From NCBI GenBank assembly GCA_030248215.1, contig JASANG010003882.1, positions 1 to 64,000 on the forward strand: 64,000 bases of DNA, in the 5' to 3' direction. The position numbers and the translations under genes were made by a program. Source of the stretch: Enoplolaimus lenunculus. Lineage: Eukaryota > Nematoda > Enoplea > Enoplida > Thoracostomopsidae. A model generated the notes under the pieces. The model did no database searches, was not told where the DNA came from, and saw nothing but the letters and a program-made list of their open reading frames with translations. How positions within the stretch are numbered: position 1 is the first letter of the stretch; the number at the start of each line of letters is the position of its first letter. Below are positions 10,225-22,700 of this stretch, one piece after another.

Positions 10225-10999
10225 TGTCAATGTTACTTTAAACACCGTCCCATTTTCCCGGGACAGAAATGTACCAGGAGAACCAGTCCCTTTTTCCTGG
10301 GACAGCAATGTACCAGGAGTACATTCAAAAAATATAATTGGGACAGCGGGACAGTTGGGACAGATGAGACAGTGGGACAGATGGGACAGTTGGACAGATG
10401 GGACAGATGGGACAGTTGGGACAGATGGGACACTTGGGACAGTTGGGACAGATGGGACAGTTGGAACACTTGGGACAGATGGGACAGCGGGACAGATGGG
10501 GCACTTGGGACAGTTGGTGACAGGTGGAACAGTTGGGACACTTGGGACAGATGGGACAGTTGGGACAAACGGGACAGATGGGACAGATGGGACAGTTGGG
10601 ACAGATGGGACAGATGTGGCAGTTGGAACACTTGGGACAGATGGGATCTATGGGACAAATGGGACGGCGGGACAGTTGGGACAAACGGAACAGATGGGAC
10701 AGTTGGGACAAACGGGACAGATGGGACAGGTGGGACAGTTCGGACAGATGGGACAGATGGGACAGTTGGGACACTTGGGATACTTGGGAGAGATGGGACA
10801 GATGGCACAGATGGGACAGTTGAGACAGATGGGACAGTTGGGACAGATATATATAAACATAAATATATATAATATTTATATTTATATATCCTACGTAAGT
10901 ATATCTGCCAGTGCATATGTAAAGAGGAGCGCATAAGTGTGCACTCCGGGTATATTTGTGTCCCGGGAAATTAGGACGGTCTTTATAGTAACATGGGCC
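10225..10999. mobile_element. TIR element with 8-bp target duplication, carrying an internal GGGACAG array
   Basis: The direct repeat GCTTGAGC occurs at 10217-10224 and again at 11000-11007. Just inside, the ends are inverted copies: ATGTTACTTTAAACACCGTC on the left, and on the right the reverse complement begins ATGTTACTATAAAGACCGTC. Both continue into a CCCGGGACA motif. The 8-bp duplication is typical of hAT elements. Most of the body (10340-10850) is an array of 10-bp GGGACAGTTG/GGGACAGATG units. No transposase is present. Confidence 0.8.
10340..10850. repeat. 10-bp GGGACAGNTG minisatellite inside the TIR element
   Basis: About fifty near-perfect decamers alternate GGGACAGATG and GGGACAGTTG with occasional CACTTG variants. 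The unit is the reverse complement of the 7582-8545 array unit. The core GGGACAG also occurs singly in the subterminal sequence of the host element at about 10259 and 10299, so the array could have grown from there. Confidence 0.93.
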
Positions 11000-11082
11000 G
11001 CTTGAGCGATAATGCAAGGTTATACTTATAGGAATGTACTTTCAAACTTTAAGTACGCTTTAAAGTTTCGAACACAAATTAT

Positions 11083-11598
11083 GGATCATTCACGTAATAA
11101 TGCGCGCATAGTTGTAAAAAATTGTCCACCCACCCCCATAGTACCAGTGTCAAAAAACGATACTATAACGAGGGCCTGATGACAACACACACCCTGTCCT
11201 TATAGAACCGGTTTTGTCCTGACAATGTTCCAAGGGAGTAGTGACAAAACTTAGTCCCTCGGTAGGGACTACTGACAAAACGCGGACTCACGCTACAGCG
11301 TCGTTTCTACTAAATAAATTTTAATTTTTTGTGCATAGCTTCTGCTAAAACAAATGTACAACAAAAGTCCCTTCAAACAGTGTCTGGTTACAGTGTAAGG
11401 ACAATAAGCACAGAGTTCTATGAGTGTAGTGACATTGGAGACCCTGTATGTAGGATGTCTGCTTTGTCCATAAATTCTGCAAAGAGGCTAGTTCTAAATA
11501 TAACATCCTTCCTACAGATTTCCTGAAAACGACAATGGTCCTTACCCAGACCTGGACAATTTTTTACACTAGTGCGCGCACTATTATGTAGATGACCC
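11083..11598. mobile_element. 516-bp TIR element with ATTAT target duplication
   Basis: The direct repeat ATTAT lies at 11078-11082 and 11599-11603. The element ends are inverted: GGATCATTCACGTAATAATG on the left, and the reverse complement of the right end begins GGGTCATCTACATAATAGTG. Both then run GCGCGCA and on to GTAAAAAATTGTCC, giving about 50 bp of TIR. The uninterrupted sequence AAATTATTTGG survives in the short copy at 55.9 kb. No transposase is encoded. Confidence 0.82.
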
Positions 11599-11744
11599 AT
11601 TATTTTGTCATGGAGTCATTAATGTGCTACAATTATGGTTAATTGACGTTTATGGACTTTAATTAGGGTTTAGGGACTGTATCCGCTTACGGACTCTTAT
11701 TAGGGATACGGACTCCAATTGATTCGGACTTAAAATGGGGACAT

Positions 11745-12135
11745 CCTCGGGTAAGGTATGTTTCGGGCAAATGGGAAAACGGGACAGCTGCAAGTTTTCG
11801 ATGGGAAAACGGGACTATTTCGGGCAACTGGGAGGAAACAGGAATGGTTTGTTTCGGGCAAATTTGAAAACGGGACAGCTGCCGTTTCGTTGGGAAAACG
11901 GGACAGTGGGACAAGCCCGCTTCAGGTGGGAAAAGGAACATCAGCAATTTTTCGTTGGGAAAACGGTACAGTTTGTTTCGGGCAAATGGAAAACCGGATA
12001 GCTGTAAATTGTCGCTGGAAATTTGGACAGGCTATTTCGTGTAAAAGCATAACTGGACCGCTGCAATTTTTCACTGAAAAACGTGGACAGGTGTGTTTCT
12101 TGCAAATGGGAAAACGGGACAGCCACAACCTTGGC
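11745..12135. repeat. Second block of ~73-bp GGGACAG-containing minisatellite
   Basis: It has the same unit as 9085-10046: GGGAAAACGGGACAGCTGCA followed by TTTCG and TTTCGGGCAAATGG. Units are more degenerate toward the right end. Confidence 0.85.
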
Positions 12136-12248
12136 AGCCACAGCTGACTTTTATATCATTGCATAAATAGCAGGCTTTCCATTCTAGACCACAGTTTTTT
12201 GCTTAGGTTTAGACTTTGGGCTTCGGAATACGCTTTATCTACTATTAT

Positions 12249-12416
12249 GGCCCTTGGTTACTCGGTTATTCTTGCGGCCTGTCATGTTTTGAAAGCCATT
12301 AGGTTTTAGATTCTAGATTATATTTTTTGCTTAGACTTAGGCTTACGCTTACGCTTAGGCTTGGGCTTAGGAATACGCTTAATATACTGTTTATGCCCCT
12401 TAAAGTAACACTGGCC
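12249..12416. mobile_element. Short TIR element with TTAGGC-like core
   Basis: It starts GGCCCTTGGTTAC and ends GTAACACTGGCC, an imperfect inverted pair matching the termini of the 10225-10999 element. The body contains GATTCTAGATTA and degenerate GCTTAGG hexamers. It aligns along its length with the reverse complement of the element at 39238-39409. Confidence 0.72.
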
Positions 12417-13411
12417 GAAAGAATCAAGATATTAGAGATCAACATGAAAAATCTGAAGTGAAGTTAGCGAGAAGCCGAAACCATTTCAAAATGACGCAGT
12501 TTTACATTCGAACTAGCCAGGATGAGATATTCATTTTGGGGGCCCCTAAATAGGGGTCGTGTGGACAGCTGCTCCGGCTCTGGAAGTCAATTCATCGAAT
12601 TTTCTTCATTATTATTTTATATTTTTGGAGCAGTACAACTGAGGCACATCAATAATGTTCATCGAGTTTTTTAATTTTTACAGTATAAAATCATTTTTAA
12701 AGTCGGAAGTATTTTTTTGTCCGCAACGACGCATTGAATTAAGGGTAGTGAAACTTGTATATTCATATCCTAGCTAGTATCGTTAGTGTGCGAAAAACGT
12801 CAAAAAACAAACTTGACCGTCGATGTGAAAGATGGCAATTGTTCAAGAGTTTTTAGTCGATGTGAAAGATGGCAGTTGTTCGAGAGCTTTTATGAGCAAA
12901 AGCTCAGATGAACCATTAATACATTATTTTACAGGTATGGCGAGTCACAAGCTACTCATATTAAAAAGGTTCCACAGTTGGGGCTCAATCTTTATTTTTC
13001 AATTCAGAACTTTGATATTGCATATATGAAGTTCCTGACCAATCCAACATGAACTGGTCTGGAGATCTTCACGTTTCACACTTGTTTAAGCATTGAACCA
13101 GATCACTTTCGGTTTGAATTAGGGCACCGTTGTTCATAGGTAATTGTGTTTGTTTTGTTTCAGTTGTTTTACTTACTAGGTAATATTTTGTATTTAAAAC
13201 CGACAGCATTAGGAAATCTTCTATGTGGGCGTTTTGTCTCAATGCTACTATTATATGTACAATACAACGATCTGCAGCTTTCTTATCACCTCCGTTAAAT
13301 ATTTATACGCAGTTTTCTCTTGTCAATGCGCAGATGAACTAGGTTGGCGTGAAAGGGTGAAGGGTTCTGGGCTAATATTTTCTCTAATATTGTCTTAGTA
13401 AGTAACGTGCA
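12417..13411 (+). promoter_or_regulatory. Upstream region of ZSWIM8, no recognised sites
   Basis: This is about 1 kb of AT-rich sequence before the start codon. A near-duplicate pair GATGTGAAAGATGGCA (about 12821 and 12859) is visible. An AG that could serve as a 5'-UTR or trans-splice acceptor (TTGTCTTAG) ends at 13398. I see no convincing TATA box. The promoter position is inferred only from the gene start. Confidence 0.35.
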
Positions 13412-13721
13412 ATGACTGTACTTACTCGAGATGACGGTCGTGACTCCAGTTTGAGTGGGCGTAATAATCACCAGGGTAATAACTCATCCAATAACAGCAG
13501 TAGTGATGGAAACAGGCAAGCTGACCCATTACCAAACGGTGAGCAACATAATCATGAAGCAGGAGTGGTCAGCCCACAACGGCCCGTCAACGGATTGCCG
13601 CGCGCGTCTCCAGTACCGGACGGGGTTGCCAATGAAGTAATGGCTGCGGTAGCAGCGGCAGCTGCTGTTAATTGGGAAGCAGAGGACGCATTTTCGTTCG
13701 AAGATTCGGAGCGATTTGAAG
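13412..13721 (+). CDS. ZSWIM8: ZSWIM8 exon 1 (start codon)
   Basis: It encodes a 90-residue Asn/Ser/Ala-rich leader not present in human, then the conserved DAFSFEDSERFE block. The donor G|GTGATG leaves phase 1, and the next exon completes it to EDDSICSW. Confidence 0.88.
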
Positions 13722-16700
13722 GTGATGTTTTGTTAGGATGTGTTTAAATTACGAGTTACTGGCCGGGGCTGTAATCTTAACCCGGGACCGGTACCAACCA
13801 AAGCCAATGAATATTCTGTAGGAACGTATATATGCATTTGCTAGGTATTTTTGTGAAAATTGCACATTATTGCTAGACAGACGTGTTTTGTTAAAAATAA
13901 AACATTGAGGCGAATCTTGCTACGTATCTGATATATATGTAGTCGGGCTTGAAATTCGCGCGCTATTTTGGGGAAACAGTTTTATAACTTGCGCTAGATT
14001 TAAAAGAAAGATTTTCTTGTCGATACAGTGTGTGCGGACTATATCGGACATAGGTACAAACCAGTTTGTGTTTATGCCACAAGATGTATTCGGATATCAG
14101 CCACAAGATGGTAAACTTAGTGGTACAGGATACATTATATATATCGTATTAGTCGTATTTTCTCTAATCCGCGATTAATACGACGCCTGCGGCATAATTT
14201 TGAAGCACCCAAAGTTTTTCACTTTGTGTTGCATAATGTTGATTTTATGGTTGCTGAAGCGAAATTTGGTGAGTTTGTCAGTTTAAAATTCCTGCAAAAA
14301 TTTAATTCCTGTTTCCGTTCATGGATTCTGAGATGCGGGTACCGTAATTTTACGGTTTTATGGCTACATTTAAATATTTGAAACACTGTCTTTGCAAAAT
14401 TACGTCTGAAAATTAAAAATTAAACAGAAACAACAAGGCCTTTTCTCGCAAGTGGGGTTTTCCTCTTCGAGGCTTTTCGGTAATTTGTCAACCGGGACCG
14501 GGATAAAGCATACGTAATTTATTGCACTAGGTTATGCTGGATAGTGTTAATCTAGTTATTTTGTTTCTCATAGAGATCGTTACTGGAGTAAAAATTTGTG
14601 CTGGGCTGGCCCTGGAAAATCAACGGTTGAACTCGGCCCCGGTGCCAGACTCAGAAGCATCTCAAGTTTAGATCCGAACAACACTGATTTTAGCGCATCA
14701 ACTGCTTTTGCAGCTATTTACGCAATACATACGTACGTATTAGATCAGTGCTTGCAGATGATTCAATATGTTCGTGGTTGAGTGAGCCAGAGTCGTTGAA
14801 TAATAACTGGACCGGTTGGGCGACAACTCACAAAAGCGGGGGAATTGGTGGCGGTGGAGGTCCTGCAGGAAACGTAGGGGTTGGGACTTCTGGGCCAAAT
14901 GGTTTGTCAAGAGGAAACTCGTCGACTACAGGCGCAGGTGGTGCGTCTGTTGCCGGAGGACCGTCAGGATTGCCCGTGTCGTTAACGTACAACGGTGGTA
15001 TTGGCGTTGGATATGACATATGCGGCCAATTTATAACTGGAAACCAAGCTAATGATGCCGGCCATGGGTTAGAAACGACGGCACGTAATATTGGTACAGC
15101 AGCAGGGAGTTGTTTTGCTGGAAATAGAAAGAGTAAGTTTGTTTAATAGTAGTGGTTTATGAATACTTCATTTTTGTAGCCAAAAGTGTTTCAGGAGTCA
15201 AACTCAAAATCCTCAACTTAGGGGTTTATATGTAGGTTTTATAGATATGGTTTCAGTTTGCAACACAGGAAAACCCCTTTCGAAATTTTTTGTAGAATGC
15301 AACACTCCTTTCAAAACCAAATTTTGAGGGAAGAAATTAATGGCAACTTCTTTATTTGAAATTGGAATGCCACCAATTTCAAATAAAGTATGAAAAGGTT
15401 CCTAATCATTTTGTAGAGTATCTAATTTAAGGGCGAATTTGCTTTTCCGCGAGCTGCAAAACCTCGATATCTTCGATATCTAATACGTAATATTTAGAAT
15501 TTGCTGAGCGGTATTTTCAGGAAGTATTTTGCCTCTTGTTGAACTTTGCACTCAGACAGTGGCACAATTGATGCCGTTTGAAGTTGTCGAATGCTTTGTG
15601 CCTCCGGTACCAGAAAATTTGCAAATTCGCATTGCGTTTTGGAGTTTTCCAGAAAATGAAGCTGATATTAGGTGAACAATGTTGAGTTGTAAATTAGTCA
15701 TACAGTACGTAGCACTTATCCGACGGCAGTAGTTTGTTTTACATGTGCCTATCCAGTACCATAAGTGTTTTTCCACTTCGGGAGTTTTGTCAATGGGTTT
15801 TTAGTGTAGCACAAGAAATGCCTTTCGAAAATTTTTTATAACGTAATACTTTTTTCAAAGTGTTGGAAACACATGTTAGTTTACTAAAGACATCTGGGAG
15901 CAATAGAGAAAAATTGTTCGTGGCGTTGTAAATCTCGTTGATCAGCAGTCCTTTTTGGATTCTGTGTTTCTTTCCCGAAAAAAGATTCGGGGTGTGCACT
16001 GTTAATGGAATTGCACCGACAGCTACGGAGGACAAATTTTTGTCCAGGGTTGCCATAGCTTGTGCGTATATATATGACCGGCATGCCTACGGATCGTATA
16101 CTGCATATTTATTTATTTCGAATTAGAGTAATAACTATACATATTCAACCATTTGATAATTGGATAGCAACAACTATGCTGTGTGTTATATACGTGCGGA
16201 ACGTTTTAAGTTGTGACAAAACATTTCTGTTTCTATTATCTATAAACAAGTTGGAAGCAATGAAATTATTATATTTTACAGTGGCTCGGAATTCACCCTT
16301 TAGTGTTGACGGGTTTTATAAATTACGTATCATTGCATAGAAATCGTTTAGAGTTTTTATGAGCACAGTTGCTGCAACTCGTGCTCATGCGTATTCTCAA
16401 ATACGTTATTCAACTATCACCACACCAGCTAGCGATGAGTTTTCAAACTCACGAACCCCTACAAATGCGGATATCACCAACTGGTAGCAGGTGCTACACA
16501 CATTTGAAAATGTGTTTAGCTGTGCTTGTTAGAACGTGGGGTTTTAGTTTTGCAGCAACAAAATGCTCGCTCGGCTGTGTGTATACTGCGAAGCATACAA
16601 CTAACTGACCTGATGACATGATACTTTATTTAGAATTTTACCGTGAAATCGTATTTAAATATCTTTGGGTTTTGTCGTTAAGTGGATTATTGTTAGACTT

Positions 16701-19700
16701 TGTGTCAGTTTGGTTTATTTGGTGGTTTAGATTATATTCGTGTTTGGCGAACGGAAATGTTGACGAATATCAAAAAGGCGAACATTTATACAGAATTCAC
16801 GCGGTGAAAGACGCTTTGCAAATTGGTTTGTTGTTTGGATAACAATCAAATTTACCATGTGTATTTTGTAGGGTTAATTGCATGCGGGTTATTTTGCTAC
16901 AGCTAAAAGAAAGTGTGATAGGTGAGCAATATTCGCGCAATATTTAGCTTAGATGGGAAAATTTAGATCTGATAGCAGCAAATTTGGTCGGTGGAAATTA
17001 AGATATTTTGTTAAAAATGACGATAAAAATGAAATAGATCTCATTAGTATATTATGCAAAGCTTGACATTCGCCAAAAAACCATCGAAGATAATTTCACG
17101 TCCGTGGATTATGAAAATGTAAAATACAGCTGATAAAGTGAATAGTTTGTTTGTTTCAGGATTTCACTTGAGCGCTCGTGTAGAATTGCCGTGTCCAGTC
17201 GGAACTAGCGGGGCAGGCAATAGTCGTAGCGGTGCTGCTCACAGTTCGTCGCTTATTGGTGCCCATTATGCCAGTAGCGGTGTACATTCTGGCCACAATC
17301 ATTCACATCAGCATCATCATTTAACTAGCGGGCGTATGGTGATTGGAACATCTTCCGGGCAACAACAACAACAACATAACAATAATATGCATAATAACAC
17401 AACTAACAATAATACGTCTACAGGATATAATCAGCATCATAGTAACATGGTATCTGGTTCGAATTATCGAAACACAGGAAATAGTATGGGTTGTGGGGTA
17501 GAATTAGCTGGGAGCGGCGCTGTTGCAAGTTCTGTGGGGAGTCATGTTAATTGTACGACCATAGGTACCGCCAGTTATTGTGCTACCACCCAGGCTGCAA
17601 TGCATTCTGCGTGTGGGCCGAGTTATGATGTCGCAGTTACTATTGACCGTAAGCATATTACTTCGGTGTCATGTAGTTGTGTGACGGCCGCCGCTGCCGC
17701 AAGTGCTGCACATCGCGGTGCAGCTTCAAGTATGATGCCCTATGCAAAAACGAACGCTGCAGCATGGTGCGCACACGTGGTTGCTGTTTGCTTGCATCGG
17801 ATTAATAGGGTACGTTTGTTGTTGGAACTGGAAGCGGATAGTGAAGGTTTTGGTGCTAACTGGATAGTGCCATTTTTGGGGTGCAATTGTAAATTGTTGT
17901 CTATTATATATAGTAGGCTCTACTTTATTTTTTCTATTAAAAATTTGATGTTGGCTAAAATTTTTGTGTACACATTATTGTTATGCGGTGTCATGCGACA
18001 ATTCACTTGTGTTACCGTAGTGTGCCGAAAGACGCGAACGGTGCTAGACGGCATGGCAATTATCAAAAAGTGTAACTCTACCTTTGTACAGTTACCACTG
18101 CCATTGTTCGATTATTTACTTGCTACTTGCGTTTACAGAGCGATGCAGTTGCGTTTCGTGCCCCGGTGTCTGAATCGCTCTCTGGCTTAGAACGTGATCA
18201 GCTCCAGAAGTTTGCTCAATATTTAATCAATGAACTTCCTCATACGGTTAGTTGCGTATCAGATTTCCATTGGCATTTCTGTTCCGGCCTGAATTTCAGT
18301 AAAAATTCAATTCCTGTTCCTGTTCCTGCTTACAAAGATGCAGGAACCGGAATTTTAACGGTTGTGAGCCAAATTATATATAATCATCTAAATATTGAAA
18401 ACTTTGTCTTTGAAAATTATTGCGAAATTAGTGCTTTTAATATTAGTTCAATTTTGTTAATAAACTGTTTGTAATATCTTTTAGCACAACTTGATGATGA
18501 TGATATAGCAGAAAATTTGGTTAAACAGCCATTTTTTCGCTTATTAAACATTTAGTATATAAGGTTGAAATCGAAGTGTTACTTAATTTAGAGCTTTAAT
18601 ATGTTTTATAGATCTTACCGACTGCTCAAAAATTGCTTGACGAATTGCTAGACAGTAGATGTACGAGCTGTATTAATCAGCAATCTGGCGCGCCAGGTAT
18701 AGTATGATTGAGCGAACCGTTTTATGTTTTGTGTTCGGGTTCGAAAGGTGGATGTCCGTTTGGTCCGTATGTCCGACGCGAACCTTAGAAACCACTGAAT
18801 AGATTTTGACAACTTTTTTATTTGTCAGCTTGGCATTTTTGTGTTAAAGTTCATAGCTTTGGATTATCTATAGGCAATTTTGCATATTTTGTTGTGAGTA
18901 AGAACTTTTCGCATTATATCACTAGTTATTAGGTTTACAAGCGATGTGATTTCAGCATGGAAGAGTTTTTGGTGACAGAGAATTTTCATAAAACATGTAA
19001 ATCTCTAAAAAGGCTGTTCATGTAGTTACATACTCTCTAATTAGCATAATATTAGCTATAAAAACGGCCAGTTAACGTATTTTTACCATAGTGAATATCT
19101 TTTTATCAGCGTTTTGCGCTGTGGATCATGCGGCTTTCGAGTGTGGAAAATCTAAATATGGCGTTGAGAATTTGACACGCTTGCAAATTATTTTGCTGCA
19201 CGCTAAGCATATTATTCATGGTAATAATCGCAGCAGAGATTATGATGTTATTATGTATCGATTATTCTAGTATTTATAAGTAATGGGCTGAGGAATTTTG
19301 TGGCACGGGAAATTCAAAGTGACCTTTACAAGTTGAAACACTTCCAACCAACATGCCACTTACTAAGTACTATATTACGTATACATCAGTAACAGAGATG
19401 GGAGTCTCAATGAAGATGATGAGACTGAGACTGAGACAGTCTCGAATACTTTGACACGGAGAATTGAGACATTTTTGAGAGTTTCAGAAATTTTTTGCAC
19501 CAATACCGGAACACTTCTGAGAATTTCTAAATCACAAGTTGTGAAGGTCCTATTTCGCTGAAAAACCCTTAACTATATGAGATTGAGAATGAAAACAACG
19601 TAAATTCGGTATATTTATTTATTTTTGGCACTTAATATACCAGGGTGTACCCGCAATTCCGATTCTGATTAGAATTCCGATTCAAAACAAGTTCGATTCT

Positions 19701-22700
19701 GATTCTTATATTTATCGCAGATCGCAGAATAAAAATTGCACTGTCGCAGAAATTATATTAGTGATACTGGCTGGCTTTTTGCACTATAAACTTTATAATA
19801 TTTGAAATTTCATACATATGAACTGCCACATAGGCAGTAAAAGTTTGGAGACTTAAGTTCAGTAAAATTTTGTGGACTCACAGACTAAATATAGCACATC
19901 GTTCAGTTGAATATTTATGAATTTTTACACAAAATAGAATTGAGTGTATCACAGTTCGCTTTTAAAAACAAACCTTGTGACAATCTTGCGGTCGTAAGTC
20001 TATTCAGCAAGTCGCTATACAGCCACAGTTTCCTAGTAACAGTCATGAATATTAATAAAAATTTTTGTCACAACTGGCACTCCTTGCTGGCATCAATATC
20101 GGAGTCTCAGGTTTTTAAACCTGAGACTTTTCAAAAGCTGAGACTAAGACTTGGACCGAGATTATGCGAGTCTCAGAAATTTTCGAAAGTTGAGACTGAG
20201 ACTGACATTGAGACTCCAATCATTAATCAGCAAAAACAAAACAGCATTTAAGTACCTTTCAGTACCTTTTACTGTATTTTTTGGTCGTGAAAAACAAATA
20301 TTTGACGTTGGGATATAAGTAGACCACACCGCGGTTCACTCCTAAAACGTAGTTCCCTTACCACGGGTTTTATTTTTGTTGGATATTTTCTGAGGCCAAG
20401 CATAAGGTTAGAACACATGCGATGGAATAACGTTGACCGTTGAAGTGGGATTGGAGATAAGTTGGTTGCATTGAGAACTATTATTGATCGAAGCGAAACT
20501 GAGGTTTTGGACCGGTGGATAGATGTCCGTTTGTCCGTCCGAAAAGAATCTCAGGAACGGCTGAACCAATTTTGATAAACTTTTTTGTTTGAAAGCCAAT
20601 TATCCTGGGATGTTAAACTCGCATTGGGGTTGTAAAATTTTGAGTTGTTTAGTAGCTACAGGCTAATTTGCATACGTAATTAACTAAGCCTAAATTAGGA
20701 CTTTCTACAATATTTCACTTATTATTACAGTTAGAAGCAATCTAATTTTAGCATTGAAGGGTTTTTGGGAGCGCGGAAGCTGCATAGACTGTTTACAAAC
20801 CTCCGAAACAGATAATTGACCTGTTAGCTAATAGATAATTTGCATATTAGCATAGTTTATAAGCCTAAATTACGACTTTTTACACAATATTTCACTAATT
20901 TAAAGTTAAAAGCAATCTAATTTCAGCACTGAGGGGTTTTTTATTAGCAAGGAATTTGAATAAATTGTTTACAAACCTGCAAAACCGATAATTGAGTAGT
21001 TAGCTAATAGATAATTTGCCTATAAGCACAATTGATAAGCCTAAATTAGACGTTTTTACAATTTTTCACTAATTTTTAGGGTTACAAGCTATCTAATTCC
21101 AGCAATAATGAGTTTTTGGGTGCGAAGAATCTAGTAAATTGTCTACAAACCCTCAGAACGGATAATAGAATAGTTCGCTAATAGCTAATTTGCATATTAA
21201 CATAGTTTTTAAGCCTAAATTACGACTTTTTACAATATTTCACTAATTTAAGGTTAAAAGCAATCTAATTTCAGCACTAAAGGGTTTTTAGGAGTGAGGA
21301 ATGTGAATAAATTGTTTACAAACCTCGAAAACCGATAATTGAATAGTAACCTAAAAGCTAATTTGCATATTAGCTTAATTGACAAGACAAAATTAGGACT
21401 TTTTATGTTTTTTCAATAATTAGGGTGACTGAAGGGTTTTTGGGTGAGAGGAATCTGAATAAATTGTTTACAAACCTCTAAAACCGATAAATGAATAGTT
21501 AGCTAATAACTAATTTGCATATTAGCTTAATTGACAAGACCAAACTAGGACTTTTTAAATTATTTCAATAATTTTCAGGGTTCACTGAAGGTTTTTGGGT
21601 GCGAGGAATCTGAATAAATTGCTTACAAACCTCCAAAACCGATAAATGAATAGTTAGCTAATAACTAATTTGCATATTACCTTAATTGCTTACGTGTGTT
21701 CGAGCTTCGCTCAATAAATGTAGTCTCACTACGACTGGTCTATCTTTGCTACCAGGGATGGGCGGTCTCGGTCAAAAAGCGAGGGCGAGAACGAGCGAGA
21801 CCAACCCTACTGAGACCGAGACTTTTGGTCTCGGTCTTGGTCAATTTTTGACCGACATCATTGGTACATCCCCAATTCAGAGCTATAGTGTTGTTTTTGC
21901 TCCCGCGCAAATCGAATAGACTAGAAAATTTTTTAACACAGCGTGACGTTATAAACGCGGATGATCCATAATTGTTAAACGATGTCTTAAAAGTTTTAAA
22001 CGCGGAAACGCAACTTTTTGTGCTCGATCACAGTAAAACCAAAGTGTTTTTGTTTCCTTTCAAAAATAGAATTTTGGGTAACCGGAGGAGTGATTCTGTT
22101 TCTCAAATCGCTGTATAACCAGGTAGCGATGCTTTACAATCGTTCGCTGTCTGTGATGGTAGGTGAATTGCGCAAGTACTCATGGGCCAAAGCTGCGATC
22201 TGAGGAAAATTTTGGGATTGCTTATCGCTTTTTTTACCAATTTGTTCTCAGTTTGTAAACCACCGAGACTGAAAAAAAGCGAAACTGAGACCGAGACCAG
22301 CCACATCCCGAGACTTGCGGAGACTGAGACTGCCATCCCTGTTTACTAGGATTTTGCACCATTTTCCAGTTAAAAGCTGGCATGGAAGATAGAATGCAAA
22401 AATATGTTAGCTTTAGCACTACAAACATAGATTGAGTTTGTATTGTACGTGCGAATAATACATTGGATATCACGAATGACTGTTTTTGTCTAATATTGTT
22501 TTTGTTTTGCTTTTAGATCCGACAGCTGGTGCATCGATCAATGACCAACCGACTTGGTGTTTAGATGAAACAACCCTTCATGAAAATATGAGAAAAATTC
22601 TCACTAAATTTTGTATACCAGCGCCCACGGTATTAAGGTTAGTTTGCTTGCGCTCTTTTTTTCATTTACAAGTTTTAAATATTGTTGAAACAAAAAAGTG

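Larger units (their letters stand above)
10047..11740. mobile_element. TA-flanked (Tc1/mariner-like) MITE, large copy interrupted by two other elements
   Basis: The left end (CTGTAGTGACCCGAATAAG, then AGGGGGGACTG) and the inner sequence match the short intact copy at 55613-56031 and the reverse copy at 53785-54067. Compared with the short copy this one has two insertions. One is at 10225-10999 and one at 11083-11598, and each is bounded by a direct duplication. The right TIR is missing because similarity stops at about 11740, where a minisatellite begins. Confidence 0.75.

Noticed and set aside
7582-10850. Regularly spaced repeats suggesting a CRISPR array
   Set aside because: The units are contiguous or share nearly all bases, with no unique spacers of constant length, and the genome is animal.
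10233-11017. Open frames rich in GTDGT or CPICP-like repeats
   Set aside because: They come from the GGGACAG decamer array inside a TIR element.
22018-22336. Small open frames inside 21753-22341
   Set aside because: They lie within a MITE and have no similarity to transposases.
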